Source: Ustilago trichophora (taxonomy: Eukaryota > Basidiomycota > Ustilaginomycetes > Ustilaginales > Ustilaginaceae). From it: 64,000 nt of DNA. Made by a program: the position numbers and the translations under genes. The DNA lies in NCBI GenBank assembly GCA_900323505.1, contig OOIN01000011.1, positions 434,001 to 498,000 on the forward strand, given 5' to 3'. Under the pieces are notes generated by a model. It was not told where the DNA came from and did not search any database. It saw only the letters and a list, made by a program, of their open reading frames with translations. Below are positions 29,441 to 39,009 of the stretch, one piece after another; the first letter of the stretch is position 1; every line of letters begins with the position of its first letter.

Positions 29441-32311
29441 TCACGAGCTGAGCATCTTTGTCCAATCCACAGTGTCCCACGTCTTCTTGAACTTGTCCTT
29501 CGTCCTTCTCTTCTCGTCTTCCGAACGACGTTTTGACTTTCCGAAAGATCGCATGTATCCTCCACCGCCTTCACCATCTTCGTCTTCATTGTCTAGATCC
29601 TCCAGCACTCCTCTGACAATGTCTCGTGCAAAATATGGATCAAACTTGCCTCCGCTACTACCGGCAGTCATCTCGCCCACGTCGTACGCATCTCCACCAC
29701 CACCACCTCCATCCTCCTCTGCCTTTCCCCCCATATCCCCATCCACATTCTCGATCACGTGCCCGTATCCTGTTGTCCACTTGTAATCCCAACTGACGGC
29801 AAAGTAAGGCAGGTTCGGCACCAACGCATTCCTGAACGGTCTACCCGCGCTGAAATCAATCACCTTCCTATGCGTACTCCACTCCCCACCTGCACTTCGA
29901 AGACTCTCTTTAAACACTCCTGGCAACAGATCCATCGCCGCTTTTGGCACAAGTACGGCCTCCATGACGCAATGCCGTTGCGCCTTGATCGACAGTACAG
30001 TTTCAAAAAACACCACGCTTCGACTCTGCGAAGCGGCAAGTTGCATAAGGCACTTTTGGAAATTCTTCAGCTCGTCCCACGTATCATCATCCGCTTCGAG
30101 AAGGCTCAAGTGATGCTGCATCGGGACAATAAGCATATGATCCTCGGCCGAAGGTGTGACGGACTCGACATCAGGTACGGCTAGGTAGGCACGATAGCCA
30201 GAGCTAACCACAGTCACCCGGGGAGGGGACGAGCCTTCGTTCTGCCAGCAGAAGCGACAGCGATCAAGCGCCTGCTTTGTTTTGGCAAAGTCGTTGATGG
30301 CAAATTGACGCTTGAGCGCGTCGCTGCGCATCTTTTTCTTGGCATAGCGATGCGCCTCCTCATCCTGCTGGTCAAGATCGCCGCTGAATCCAGCATCGGA
30401 CATGATGTTGGCCGCGAGTTCTGCGTCTGGGTCTTTGGCCCAGCGAGAACCGGCAGAGAACTTTTCTTGACGAACAAGATCGCCCAGGCTAACAGAGTCG
30501 TCATCGCCGGAGTAGCGTATGATTTGCCCTGTCTTGGAATCGCGCGCTTCAAAAGTGTCCCTGCCTTTCAGCTTGCGCTTTCGTGAGGGGTCTGAATTGG
30601 ATTCAGGTTCAGAGGAGAGGGAACCAATATCGTACATCCTTCCGCGGGCGTCAAGCGTCGGGAGGACTTGAAGCTCTCGTTCTCCATCTTGTACAAGCAC
30701 GCCTGCACTGTTGCTTGGTTTGGCAGGGCCGCTCGTGGAAGAGGCTGCAAAGGCGCCACCTCGATCGCCAGCGAGAGAGCGATGTGCTTTGGCACGAGCT
30801 GATTCTCGCTCGTACTCAGCCTTGAGTGATTCCAAATGGGTATCCCCCATAAGCTCGGCTTGGAAGATCTTTGCTTGGAGCTTGTTCAGCTGGTCAGCTG
30901 TCAAAATGGGGCGGTCGGGGTCGGACGAACCGTCATCCAGAACCACGCCCGCCTGAGGTGCGTTTGCCTCGCTCGAAGATGCCCGAGGTGCCGGACGCTC
31001 CACAACAGGCGTAAAGACGCTCGGGATAGCGGTAGGCGTGGTTGGCTTGGAAGACGGTGTTTCAAATCCAACGTTACGGGGTGGCCGGCTCGAGTGCGCA
31101 GATGTAGGAGTTGCAGGGTTCGATGACTCGCCTGGTCTCTTGAACCCTTGCCTGCTGCCAGGCCTCGATGCACTGGAGGACTCCGTTCCACTTCTTGACG
31201 ACCCTCCACCCTCTCCGGTACCTCCGCTGGCGAGCAGATAGCTCCTCCTCGCGACACTCTGCAAGGTCGGAGTACTTCTCTCCACAGCCGCACCCTTTCC
31301 TTTGCCCTGATCCTTCCCGTCCAGAAACCTTCGTTCGGCTTGAGCCTGTTCGAAATCATCCAAGCTCGCATACCTCTCCAGCGCCACCTCTTCCACACGC
31401 CTTCCTTCCTGCTCAGCAGCCTCGAGCGTACGCTTCAACTTCATCATCCTCCACTGATACCCGGGAGCTCCAAGCTGAGGTGGAGCATTCGCACCAGTGG
31501 GAACCTCGTACTCGTCGACTGACTTGCCTTCTACAAGCTGGGTGTTGAGCTCCCGAGAGCTGATCTTGAGTTTTTCGGGGTCAGGCTTTTCGGGTCGAGG
31601 AGCTTTGACGCGAGCTTTGCCGAGGGAGGCGAAGTAGACGGAAGCGTCGTCGTCATCGGCGGATGCTTCCGTTTGCGTTTCGGGTCGGTCAGATGAGATG
31701 GTCTCAGATCGACCGGCCATCATCCAGTCATCCCGCTTGAGTTTTGGTACGGATTTGGAGGGAGTAGCGTCTCTTTCCACTTCGCTAGGTCCTTCGTCGA
31801 CTGTAACGTGTGAAGTGAGTCGCAGCGACTCGGAGGTGGGAATAAAATCCGTCGCTGGCTGCTTGTCTGAATGACGGTTATCACGATGATGACGGTCTTT
31901 GTCGCTCCTTGACCCGCGGCTGGATTCAGCCTCACCACGATGGTGCTGACGATGACTTCGAGACGCATGCCTCCGACCTTCGTCCCTATGTCTCTCCTTG
32001 TCGCCCTTTTCATCCTCTCCATGTCTCCTCTTGTGTTCGCCACGACTCTCTCCATCGCGCTCGCGATGCCGATCGCGCGAGTCGGACGAACGATGATGGC
32101 TGCTGCGATGGTGGTGTCGATGCCTATCTCCATCCCCACCTCTATGGCGATCTTTGTCATCACGCTTGCTGCTGTCGCTCCGGCTACTATGCTTCCTCTC
32201 GTCGTCGTGTTCGTATCGACGGCTAGACTCGCGGTGACGACGACGGTCTCGCTCCTCCCTATCGCGGCGACTGGACGAGGAGCTTGCCTCGTGCGGAGTC
32301 GATTCTGCCAT
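29441..32311 (-). CDS. Cwf19-like spliceosomal / lariat-debranching cofactor, 956 aa
   Basis: The C-terminal third carries the two CwfJ domains of the Cwf19/Drn1 family, which acts with the spliceosome and the lariat debranching enzyme in the nucleus. CwfJ_C_1 (about residues 680-800) begins with CRFCWQNEG and holds the HIT-like HMLIVPMQHH segment. CwfJ_C_2 (about 810-950) includes the EGGYMRSFGK-like segment, with three extra glycines, and the terminal KFKKTWDTVDWTKML. The first 200 residues are an Arg/Ser/His/Asp-rich RS-like region typical of splicing proteins, and the middle is disordered. The frame stays open upstream to 32497, but MAESTPHEASSSS at 32311 is the better start because the upstream residues look like translated leader. 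The stop lies 203 bases from the convergent aconitase stop. The gene is in tandem with the M13 peptidase upstream. Confidence 0.92.
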   Translation of the reverse strand: MAESTPHEASSSSSRRDREERDRRRHRESSRRYEHDDERKHSSRSDSSKRDDKDRHRGGDGDRHRHHHRSSHHRSSDSRDRHRERDGESRGEHKRRHGEDEKGDKERHRDEGRRHASRSHRQHHRGEAESSRGSRSDKDRHHRDNRHSDKQPATDFIPTSESLRLTSHVTVDEGPSEVERDATPSKSVPKLKRDDWMMAGRSETISSDRPETQTEASADDDDASVYFASLGKARVKAPRPEKPDPEKLKISSRELNTQLVEGKSVDEYEVPTGANAPPQLGAPGYQWRMMKLKRTLEAAEQEGRRVEEVALERYASLDDFEQAQAERRFLDGKDQGKGKGAAVERSTPTLQSVARRSYLLASGGTGEGGGSSRSGTESSSASRPGSRQGFKRPGESSNPATPTSAHSSRPPRNVGFETPSSKPTTPTAIPSVFTPVVERPAPRASSSEANAPQAGVVLDDGSSDPDRPILTADQLNKLQAKIFQAELMGDTHLESLKAEYERESARAKAHRSLAGDRGGAFAASSTSGPAKPSNSAGVLVQDGERELQVLPTLDARGRMYDIGSLSSEPESNSDPSRKRKLKGRDTFEARDSKTGQIIRYSGDDDSVSLGDLVRQEKFSAGSRWAKDPDAELAANIMSDAGFSGDLDQQDEEAHRYAKKKMRSDALKRQFAINDFAKTKQALDRCRFCWQNEGSSPPRVTVVSSGYRAYLAVPDVESVTPSAEDHMLIVPMQHHLSLLEADDDTWDELKNFQKCLMQLAASQSRSVVFFETVLSIKAQRHCVMEAVLVPKAAMDLLPGVFKESLRSAGGEWSTHRKVIDFSAGRPFRNALVPNLPYFAVSWDYKWTTGYGHVIENVDGDMGGKAEEDGGGGGGDAYDVGEMTAGSSGGKFDPYFARDIVRGVLEDLDNEDEDGEGGGGYMRSFGKSKRRSEDEKRRTKDKFKKTWDTVDWTKMLSS

Positions 32312-32661
32312 CTTTTGTACGGCCTGCCTCAGAAAGTGGTGGCGAGAAGGCAGACGCTTGTGATGTAGTGCTGAAGGAAGGTTGCTCAGTTCGAACAATG
32401 GAATGAACTTTCTTTTGTGCAGTTTTTCGGAAATCGGACACCTTTTTCGCTTGCATCGTGTGGAGGTCTGAGCCCTTCGAAAGATTCCTTCTCGCATGTC
32501 GCACTGGCTCTCATACCCTCATCTTGTCCTCATTCATGTCCGTCACACACAGAGAGATCCGGAAATACACAATATCATCCGAAAAGCATTGGAAGCAATC
32601 ACACAGCAAAAGGTGGAACTTGAACAAAACGGGGGGAGTCTCAACTCTTGCCTTCATCGCT
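32312..32661. other. Intergenic, Cwf19 promoter region
   Basis: This 350-base gap between tandem minus-strand genes should hold the 3' end of the M13 peptidase gene and the Cwf19 promoter. No distinct element was recognised. Confidence 0.5.
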
Positions 32662-35337
32662 TTACCAGATACTGCAGCGATCCTTGGGACCGGCAGCCAT
32701 CCTGTCACGGCCAGCCTTGCATCCGAAGGCCTCGGCGAACTCGGGCGAGTTGACCAGCACACCGTTGACGCGGTACTTTGTAGGGCTGTGCGGGTCGGTG
32801 CGGATGCGCTTGACCTGCTCGCTGGTCCTAATGTTGCGAGCCCAGCTAACACCGTACGAGATGAAGAAGAGCTGCTCGCGAGTGTAGCCCAGACCGGGAA
32901 GCAGAGCATTGGCCGCCTCTACAACTTCGCCACCGGCAGCAAGCTCGTCCTTCCAAGCTCGGTAGCTCTGTGCCAATCCACCGGCATCGGCAACGTCTTC
33001 GCCTTTGGTAAAGTTGGAGCGCAGGTGAAGCTCGCCCCCTTTACCATCGGAGACGGTGTACGAGTGGTACTGGTTGGCAAGGCACGTCTGGCGCTCTTGG
33101 AACTCGTGCGCCGTAGCCTCGGTCCACCAGTCGCGCAGGTAGCCGTTCTTGTCGTACAGTCGACCATCGGGATCGAACGCGTGCGAAAGCTCGTGGCCAG
33201 CCACGGCACCAAAGGCACCACGCTGCAGGTACGACGGCCACGAGACGTGGAAGTAGGGCGGCTGCATGATGCCAGCAGGGAAGAGAATGTAGTTGCCCTG
33301 AGGCGAGTACTCGGCGTTGACCTCGGCGGGGAACATGTCCCACAGCTCACGGTCCAGCTTACGTCCCACCTGAGCCCAGTCACGCTTGGCCATACGAGTC
33401 GACGAGGCGAGTCGATTGGCAAAGTAGTTGGAGGCATCGACAGGCAGATCGGCGTAAAAGTTGGCGACCGAGACGGCGTCAGTGGTGTTGGGGCTGTTGG
33501 GGTAGCCGACCATGACGCGGATGGCATCTGCCTTCTCCTCAGCCTTCTTGCGCGTCTTTTCATCCAGCCAGTCGAGCTCGGGCAGGCGCGACTTGAAAGC
33601 ACCGATGACAGAGTAGATGATCTCTTCGACCCTCTTCTTGCTATCGCCTTTGAAAGCCTCGCGAACAAAGTAGCGTCCAGCCATGAAGCCGAGAGCGGCG
33701 TTGAGATCACCAAGACAGACGGTCTCGCGGTCCTCCTTGGCATCGGCATCGACACCCTTCGAGTATCTCTCAAGACGCTCGGCAGCGGCACGCAGCTTGA
33801 CGTTGGGACCCAGCGCCGTGCCCAGCTCCCGAATAGCGGCCCAGACAAGGTAGGCCTCGAGCACCTCGGTCTTGGTGCGCGAGATGAGGGCGTCCAGCGA
33901 AGTGACGAACTTGGGGCTGCTGAGGATGACTCGCTCCGGAGTGCGCACCGTGAGAGCCGAGAAATAGGCGGGCCAGCTGATCGACGAGAAGGTGTAAGGC
34001 AAAACGGTCGAGTTGATCGGATTATAGGAGGCGACAGGATCGTAGATCTCCTCCGAGTCGGGCGTGATATCCGCCAGGTGTCGCTCAAACTCGACCACCT
34101 GGTCGGCGAGTGGGGCCAGGGGAGGTCGTGGCTTGTCATCGTGCTTCTTGTCGCCTTTCTTCTTCTTCATGAAGACCTTGCCGTCGGTGCTATGCTTGAG
34201 CTCCTTATCGTAAACGCCGAGTCCGTCCGAGACCACCTTCTTGTAGAAAGCGACTTCGTCCTTGTCCTCATAGTAGGCCTGGTCGGGAAGACCCAGTCCT
34301 GAAGGGAAGAACCAAGGAGTGGCAGCAGTGGGGTCTTTGACCGCATCTCCGTCGATGGTCAGCTCGAAGAAGGCAGGAAGACCTCGACTATGGGCCCAGG
34401 CGAGCGCCTCGGTCAGGCCCTTTTGCCTCCTTCCGGAAGGAGGAGAAGGCCGCGGGCTTTCACGCGGCGGGTGAGGCTTGGGCGAGCGTCCAGGAGGCTG
34501 ATTGGGAGGTACAGGCTTCTCGGCCTCATCGGACTGCAGGCGGAAGCGGCTCTGTTGATCCTCAGAGAGTTGCTTCTCTTCGTACTTTCCGTGGTCGTGG
34601 GGGTTGAACAGTGTGCGGAGGTGGTCCAAGACATCCAGGAGGGGCTGTGCACCGAGCTTGTCCTGAGCAGAAGTGTCGATGCACGACTCGTAGTAGCCTT
34701 TGAGCTTGATCAGGTTGCGCTTGTCTGCCTCGGCCTGGTCGTCCTTGCGACTCTTGCCAGCAGTGAGCTCCAAGTCCTTGGCGGAAGGAGCGTCGGCGAT
34801 GATCTGTCGGATGATCTTTGCGTTTTCAGCGAGAACGTACTGGCCAGTTCCGAAGAGGCCGGCATCAGCGGGAATCGGGTGAGACTTGAGCCAATTGTTG
34901 GTAGCAAAGGAGTAGAAGTCGTCACAAGGGTTGACAGTCTCGTCGATGGAACGAAGAATCTCGCTCGCCGCGAGAACGCAATCTTTCGAGGTGCAGATGT
35001 CGCCCTCGGGAGGGTCAGGATTAGGATTGCCAGGGCCTGGGACAGGTGCAGGAGAAGCAGGCCGGTGAGCAAGCTTGTGCTGGGAGCCAGCAAAGAGACC
35101 AATGAAGACCGCAGCGAGAAGCAGCAGGCCCACAGACAAAATCACGAGGAAGCGCTCCAAGGGGCGGAGCTCTTCCGGTTTGGCGAGAGGTGCAAAGGTA
35201 GCAGAGACCTGCCTCTTGAAGCGGGCCCAAAGTGACTGGTTCGGTGCATCATCAGCTTCGATGGCTTCATCATGCAGTAGAGGACGATGTTCGCCATGGT
35301 CATCGGTCGAGGGTCGACCGTAGTCGCGGGTCGCCAT
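32662..35337 (-). CDS. M13-family zinc metallopeptidase (neprilysin/ECE-like), 891 aa
   Basis: This is a type II membrane peptidase of the neprilysin/endothelin-converting enzyme family, which cleaves peptides outside the cytosol. A cytoplasmic tail of about 62 residues contains a PLLHDEAIE acidic/leucine motif that may act in endosomal or vacuolar sorting. One membrane segment follows (residues 63-84, FLVILSVGLLLLAAVFIGLF). The catalytic HELSH gives His715, Glu716 and His719, and GEDVADAGG gives the third zinc ligand Glu780 and Asp784. The C terminus FGCKAGRDRM...CSIW matches the family's conserved Cys-X-Trp ending. A Pro-rich low-complexity insert (PVPPNQPPGRSPKPHPP) interrupts the N-terminal ectodomain, which lengthens the protein over the usual 700-770 residues. 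All catalytic residues are present. The gene is divergent from the NSRP1-like gene. Confidence 0.94.
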   Translation of the reverse strand: MATRDYGRPSTDDHGEHRPLLHDEAIEADDAPNQSLWARFKRQVSATFAPLAKPEELRPLERFLVILSVGLLLLAAVFIGLFAGSQHKLAHRPASPAPVPGPGNPNPDPPEGDICTSKDCVLAASEILRSIDETVNPCDDFYSFATNNWLKSHPIPADAGLFGTGQYVLAENAKIIRQIIADAPSAKDLELTAGKSRKDDQAEADKRNLIKLKGYYESCIDTSAQDKLGAQPLLDVLDHLRTLFNPHDHGKYEEKQLSEDQQSRFRLQSDEAEKPVPPNQPPGRSPKPHPPRESPRPSPPSGRRQKGLTEALAWAHSRGLPAFFELTIDGDAVKDPTAATPWFFPSGLGLPDQAYYEDKDEVAFYKKVVSDGLGVYDKELKHSTDGKVFMKKKKGDKKHDDKPRPPLAPLADQVVEFERHLADITPDSEEIYDPVASYNPINSTVLPYTFSSISWPAYFSALTVRTPERVILSSPKFVTSLDALISRTKTEVLEAYLVWAAIRELGTALGPNVKLRAAAERLERYSKGVDADAKEDRETVCLGDLNAALGFMAGRYFVREAFKGDSKKRVEEIIYSVIGAFKSRLPELDWLDEKTRKKAEEKADAIRVMVGYPNSPNTTDAVSVANFYADLPVDASNYFANRLASSTRMAKRDWAQVGRKLDRELWDMFPAEVNAEYSPQGNYILFPAGIMQPPYFHVSWPSYLQRGAFGAVAGHELSHAFDPDGRLYDKNGYLRDWWTEATAHEFQERQTCLANQYHSYTVSDGKGGELHLRSNFTKGEDVADAGGLAQSYRAWKDELAAGGEVVEAANALLPGLGYTREQLFFISYGVSWARNIRTSEQVKRIRTDPHSPTKYRVNGVLVNSPEFAEAFGCKAGRDRMAAGPKDRCSIW

Positions 35338-35776
35338 GCTGGGCAGAAGCGGCCTTGGGAATCAGGACACTAGGCTGCGGTCCAGAAGCGCCTTAGCTTG
35401 AGCAGTAGCAAGAGCCAAGGTGGGCTTTGCTTTGTTCAAGGGCTGTACGGTGCAAGTACAACGTGAACGGTAGTCGTGAGCGTCTCTTGCTGTATGTGGG
35501 GAGAAGGGAAGGCGAAGGTATATTCACATCAAGCGAGATAACGTCGACATCGTCTATCAGCGGACAGGCCTTTGACTGAGCACAGGCACGAGCCACCTAT
35601 TTTTTCAATTTTTATTTTTGGTTTGTGCAGCAGTGGCACAGGGTGTGGAGGTTCAGTTTGCAATTCGACAAGGTTGGCCTCTTCCTTATACTGTACCATC
35701 ACTTCTTCCACCGACACAGGCTTCTTTGCAGCAGCAACGCATCCTTCACGGCCTCAGGCCAGGCCGAGATATCGCC
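35338..35776. other. Divergent promoter region (M13 peptidase / NSRP1-like)
   Basis: These 439 bases separate two divergent start codons and must serve both genes. No clear TATA box or repeat stands out. Confidence 0.5.
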
Positions 35777-36973
35777 ATGTCAAATGCAGGACCCCCTCCA
35801 CCCAGGCTCTCGTTCGGATTCAAGCCGCCGACGAGCTCGCTGAAAGCCGCGGCCAAGCCGAGCGTTGCGCCGTCTGCATTAGCCTTCACCGATGCGAGCG
35901 ATGACGATGACGACAATGTTGAAGCTCAACAAAACCCAGATGAGAGGCGCAAAGCAAAAGGTGGACGACCAAATTTGCATGGTCTAGCTCCGGCAAAGGC
36001 TGCTACACCAGCGACGCGCACCGAGAAGAAGAAACAAGAGGAGGCCGAGCAGCTAGACGCGTCCATCTTTGACTACGACGGTGTCTACGATACCATCAAA
36101 GATGCGGAACGCAAAGTTAAGCAGGCCAAGCTCGCCGAAGATGCCACCAAGAAGCCCAAATACATTGATGGAATCCTCGAGTCTGCCGAGCAACGCAAGC
36201 GCGATCGTCTGAGGGCCGAGGCACGTACCATCCAGAAGCAAAGACAGGCAGAAGGCGACGAATTTGCAGACAAGGAGTCGTTTGTAACCAATGCCTACAA
36301 GGAGCAACAGGCTGAACTTGCAAAAGCCGAAGAGCAGCAGGAGAAGGAGGAGAAGGAACAGCGTGCCTCGAGCAAGGGCATGGGCTCGTTCTATCGCGAT
36401 TTGCTCAACGAGACCAACGCAGCCAGAGATGCAGCCATCGCCGCATCGTTAGCCAAGCAGTCATCCTCATCTGGTGCGCAACATGCGCAAGAGGGCGAAG
36501 AGCCGGATGTCGCAGAGACACGAGAGCGCAGCGATGCTGATTTGGCACGAGAAGCCAGGGAAAAGGGACTGGAAGTGGAACTCAACGATGACAACCAGAT
36601 TGTCGACAAGCGCTCACTGCTCAGCAAGGGTCTCAACGTTGTGTCCAAAAGACGCAAGCTCACCGATGAGGGCGCTTCAGCTGCTGCTGAGCGCGACAGC
36701 CGGGAATCGCGAAGAGAGCGTGACCAGAGACGCCAGGAGGAGTATGAAGCGCGTATGAACCGAGATGCGCAACGGTCGAGGCAAAGTGCGCTCATAGAGG
36801 AGCAGATGCTGGAGATGGAGCGCAAACGAGCGTTGGAAGAGGAAGAGGCGAGTCGACGTGAGAGAAGCAAGATGGACGCCAAGCGCAACGATAGCGAGGC
36901 CATCTCGCAAGCCAAGCAGAGATATCTAGAGCGCAAGAAGCAGCGATTGGCAGCTGCACAGGGCTCATCCTGA
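35777..36973 (+). CDS. NSRP1/CCDC55-like nuclear splicing regulator, 398 aa
   Basis: The central part (about residues 90-200) matches the N-terminal domain of nuclear speckle splicing regulatory protein 1. Its signatures are DASIFDYDGVYDTIKDAE, then PKYIDGILESAEQRKRDR and EFADKESFVTNAYKEQ. In animals this family binds spliceosomal factors and alters splice-site choice. The rest is a long charged helix or coiled coil rich in Glu, Lys, Arg and Gln, with a basic KRRKL patch near residue 298 that could be a nuclear signal, and a very charged C terminus ending LERKKQRLAAAQGSS. The frame is open upstream to 35618, but the start at 35777 (MSNAGPPPPRLSFGF) gives a typical N terminus; upstream residues look like leader. 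A role in pre-mRNA splicing is inferred from the family. Confidence 0.88.
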   Translation: MSNAGPPPPRLSFGFKPPTSSLKAAAKPSVAPSALAFTDASDDDDDNVEAQQNPDERRKAKGGRPNLHGLAPAKAATPATRTEKKKQEEAEQLDASIFDYDGVYDTIKDAERKVKQAKLAEDATKKPKYIDGILESAEQRKRDRLRAEARTIQKQRQAEGDEFADKESFVTNAYKEQQAELAKAEEQQEKEEKEQRASSKGMGSFYRDLLNETNAARDAAIAASLAKQSSSSGAQHAQEGEEPDVAETRERSDADLAREAREKGLEVELNDDNQIVDKRSLLSKGLNVVSKRRKLTDEGASAAAERDSRESRRERDQRRQEEYEARMNRDAQRSRQSALIEEQMLEMERKRALEEEEASRRERSKMDAKRNDSEAISQAKQRYLERKKQRLAAAQGSS

Positions 36974-37178
36974 GCAATACCCACACGGAGCCATGTATTT
37001 GTACGCGATCCCACCGAAACTACTACGTCTGACTGCCTAAGTCACGAGGATCTGCACGCAATGAGTGGTGGCTTGAACCCGTGAAACGATGACGTTGCTG
37101 GTCGATGTATGTGTCGTATGTACAGGAGGGTGAGAGCAAGGGTCGAAAATGCAAAGTTGAGGGCTAGTGGGTGTGGGA

Positions 37179-37682
37179 TTAGTATTCGTCTGTTTCGCTG
37201 AAGAATCCAGAATAAGTGAGAATGGTGCCGTATACGAGACCACCGCCAGCAATCGACATCCAACACGCGGTTGGCGCAATGACACCGGCATGTGCCAAGG
37301 AGAGGGGCAATGCGAAGCCAGAGACGATCATGACTCCGGTCATAAAGTTGCCAAAGTCCAAGAAGCCGCTGTTGTAATCTGCTGAAAAGTCATCTGCACC
37401 GGCGCAGCGCGCGCATAGGCTGTTGGGTAGCGGTGTGAGGACGTAGATGAGAGCGACAAGAAGTGGCAACCAGTTGGACCACAGTGCGCAGGAAAGGATG
37501 ATGAGCAAGAAGCCCAATGCAAGCACGAAGGAGAGCAGAATGATGGCTGTAGTGAGTCGGGCAAGATAAGAGATGTAGGATATGTCAATTACGTTGGCCA
37601 CAGAGTTTCAAGTTGCAGCGCGCAGCGTAGCTGTGGCCTTATTGGAATGAGACGTTTACTCACTCTTGAGTCCAGCTGCCAT
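37179..37682 (-). CDS. VPS55: Vps55/OB-RGRP family endosomal membrane protein, 128 aa, two exons
   Basis: Vps55 acts with Vps68 in late endosome-to-vacuole transport; the animal homologue is the leptin-receptor overlapping transcript protein. The gene needs splicing. Exon 1 is 37664-37682 (19 nt, MAAGLK plus one base), the intron is 37547-37663 (117 nt, donor GTGAGT, acceptor TACAG), and exon 2 is 37179-37546. The joined coding length is 387 nt, in frame. Four membrane segments are seen: ILLSFVLALGFLLIILSCALW, WLPLLVALIYVLTPLPNSL, FMTGVMIVSGFALPLSLAHAG and WMSIAGGGLVYGTILTYSGFF. The LSCALW and P-L-P-N motifs fit the family, and the spliced N terminus matches the short MAxxK start of animal homologues, unlike the unspliced MANVIDISYIS reading. 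The stop is 205 bases from the convergent NSRP1-like gene. Confidence 0.9.
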
Positions 37683-37997
37683 GATGGATGAAAGCGGTCT
37701 GCGTCCAGGAGGATGGATGGATGTGGGGGGTTGAACGGTCGATCGATCAGCTGCGCCTTATCAGGTCGGGTCGTACGGCCAAGCGGGTGGCCGAGCGCAG
37801 AAGAATCCAGTCTTGACGATTGCCTTGATGAGGAGCCTGTTGCAAAGAGGCTGTGACTGCGATGTCCGGGAGGCGGGATGATGCGGGTGGATGAGACGAA
37901 GACGGTTGCGGTAATGCACAAGCCGTCATGGTTGAGGCTGATGGCTCAGGAAACGATGCACGCCCCACTCGCACTGCATCCAGCAGCTCTCGCATGT

Positions 37998-38023
37998 GGA
38001 GAGAGAGAGAGAGAGAGAGAGAG
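37998..38023. repeat. GA dinucleotide microsatellite
   Basis: An uninterrupted GA run of about 13 units lies in the VPS55/NOT4 intergenic region. Confidence 0.9.
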
Positions 38024-38484
38024 GCTTCGGACCGATGTTATCGGCCGATTGAATCCGTATTTCGTGATCGAATACAAACTGGAAATGGGATTTTGTATTT
38101 GTTCAATAGGCTCGGTCACGACAGAAGGGCAGCACAGCGCTCTTTTTCTTCTTGGATGTTGTCCAAATCATTTTGAATTGATGGACTGAGCCGTTCTCTG
38201 CCCTGAATCTGGAGAAAGAAAAAAAAGGGAAAAAGGAAAGAAAGAAAAATGCCAAAATTGAGGGATTTCGAAGATTTTCTTGAGTTGAGGGAGAAAGAAG
38301 AAAACAAGGCAGCAGATGGCGATACGAATTGTCATTTTCCAGAAAAAGGAAGTGGTGTCGTGAGGCAGAGAGTTAGGTGTGGACGTGTGAGCGTGACTTT
38401 GTGAAGAAGGCCATTTCAGAGGTGTGTCTTGTTGTGTGTGACTTCTCAAAGTTGCTCTCTCTTATTCCACTCGACGACTGAGCC

Positions 38485-38504
38485 AACACACACACACACA
38501 CACA

Positions 38505-38536
<32 letters not shown>
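38485..38536. repeat. Compound CA/CT microsatellite
   Basis: About eleven CA units run directly into about fifteen CT units, some 470 bases before the NOT4 start codon. The pyrimidine-rich strand is the sense strand of NOT4, as with the other leaders in this window. Confidence 0.9.
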
Positions 38537-38538
<2 letters not shown>

Positions 38539-39009
38539 GCAGCGCGCTTTGATTCCAACTCGGACATCAACTCTTGACATCTTTCAATCTACTCTCCATC
38601 GTCGTCCGCACTTCTGCTTCACCTCCGCATTATCCCATACTTTGGTAGCCAACCTTCCACATCTCGCATTTCGACGCCCGACGTGCTAACAACTCTCTCG
38701 CCGACTCGCTGACGACTTACAATCTAGTGCATCGCTATTGGCCGCCAACGCCAATCAAGGTCTTCTTCCATAGCCGCAGTTTCAGTCAGCCTGCCGACTC
38801 GCTAGACCAGCTCGTCCTTCTTTGCTTCATCCGTCCGTCGGCTTTCGTCGTCTCATTCTGATTCTACAAAGGCGCTTTGCGCTCTCTGCTTCCAACATTT
38901 CAGCCTCAGCCCCGTTTCCGCTCGCTCGCTCGCTGACCCGGTGCTCGAGCTTTCCGCCTCGTCTTGAGCGGTTGCTATCGTAGTTTCATCTTGACAGCCA
39001 CTCATCATC

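Larger units (their letters stand above)
37683..39009. other. Divergent intergenic region (VPS55 / NOT4)
   Basis: No gene is visible. A GA microsatellite lies at about 37998-38023, and adjoining CA and CT runs at about 38485-38536. The last 400 bases are a pyrimidine-rich leader for NOT4. Confidence 0.55.

Noticed and set aside
32458..34302. 614-codon plus-strand frame opposite the M13 peptidase
   Set aside because: It lies opposite conserved catalytic sequence and has no recognisable domain.
37071..37095. T-arm-like sequence on the minus strand (GGGTTCAAGCC)
   Set aside because: The flanking bases do not form the 5-bp T stem or an acceptor stem, so it is not a tRNA.
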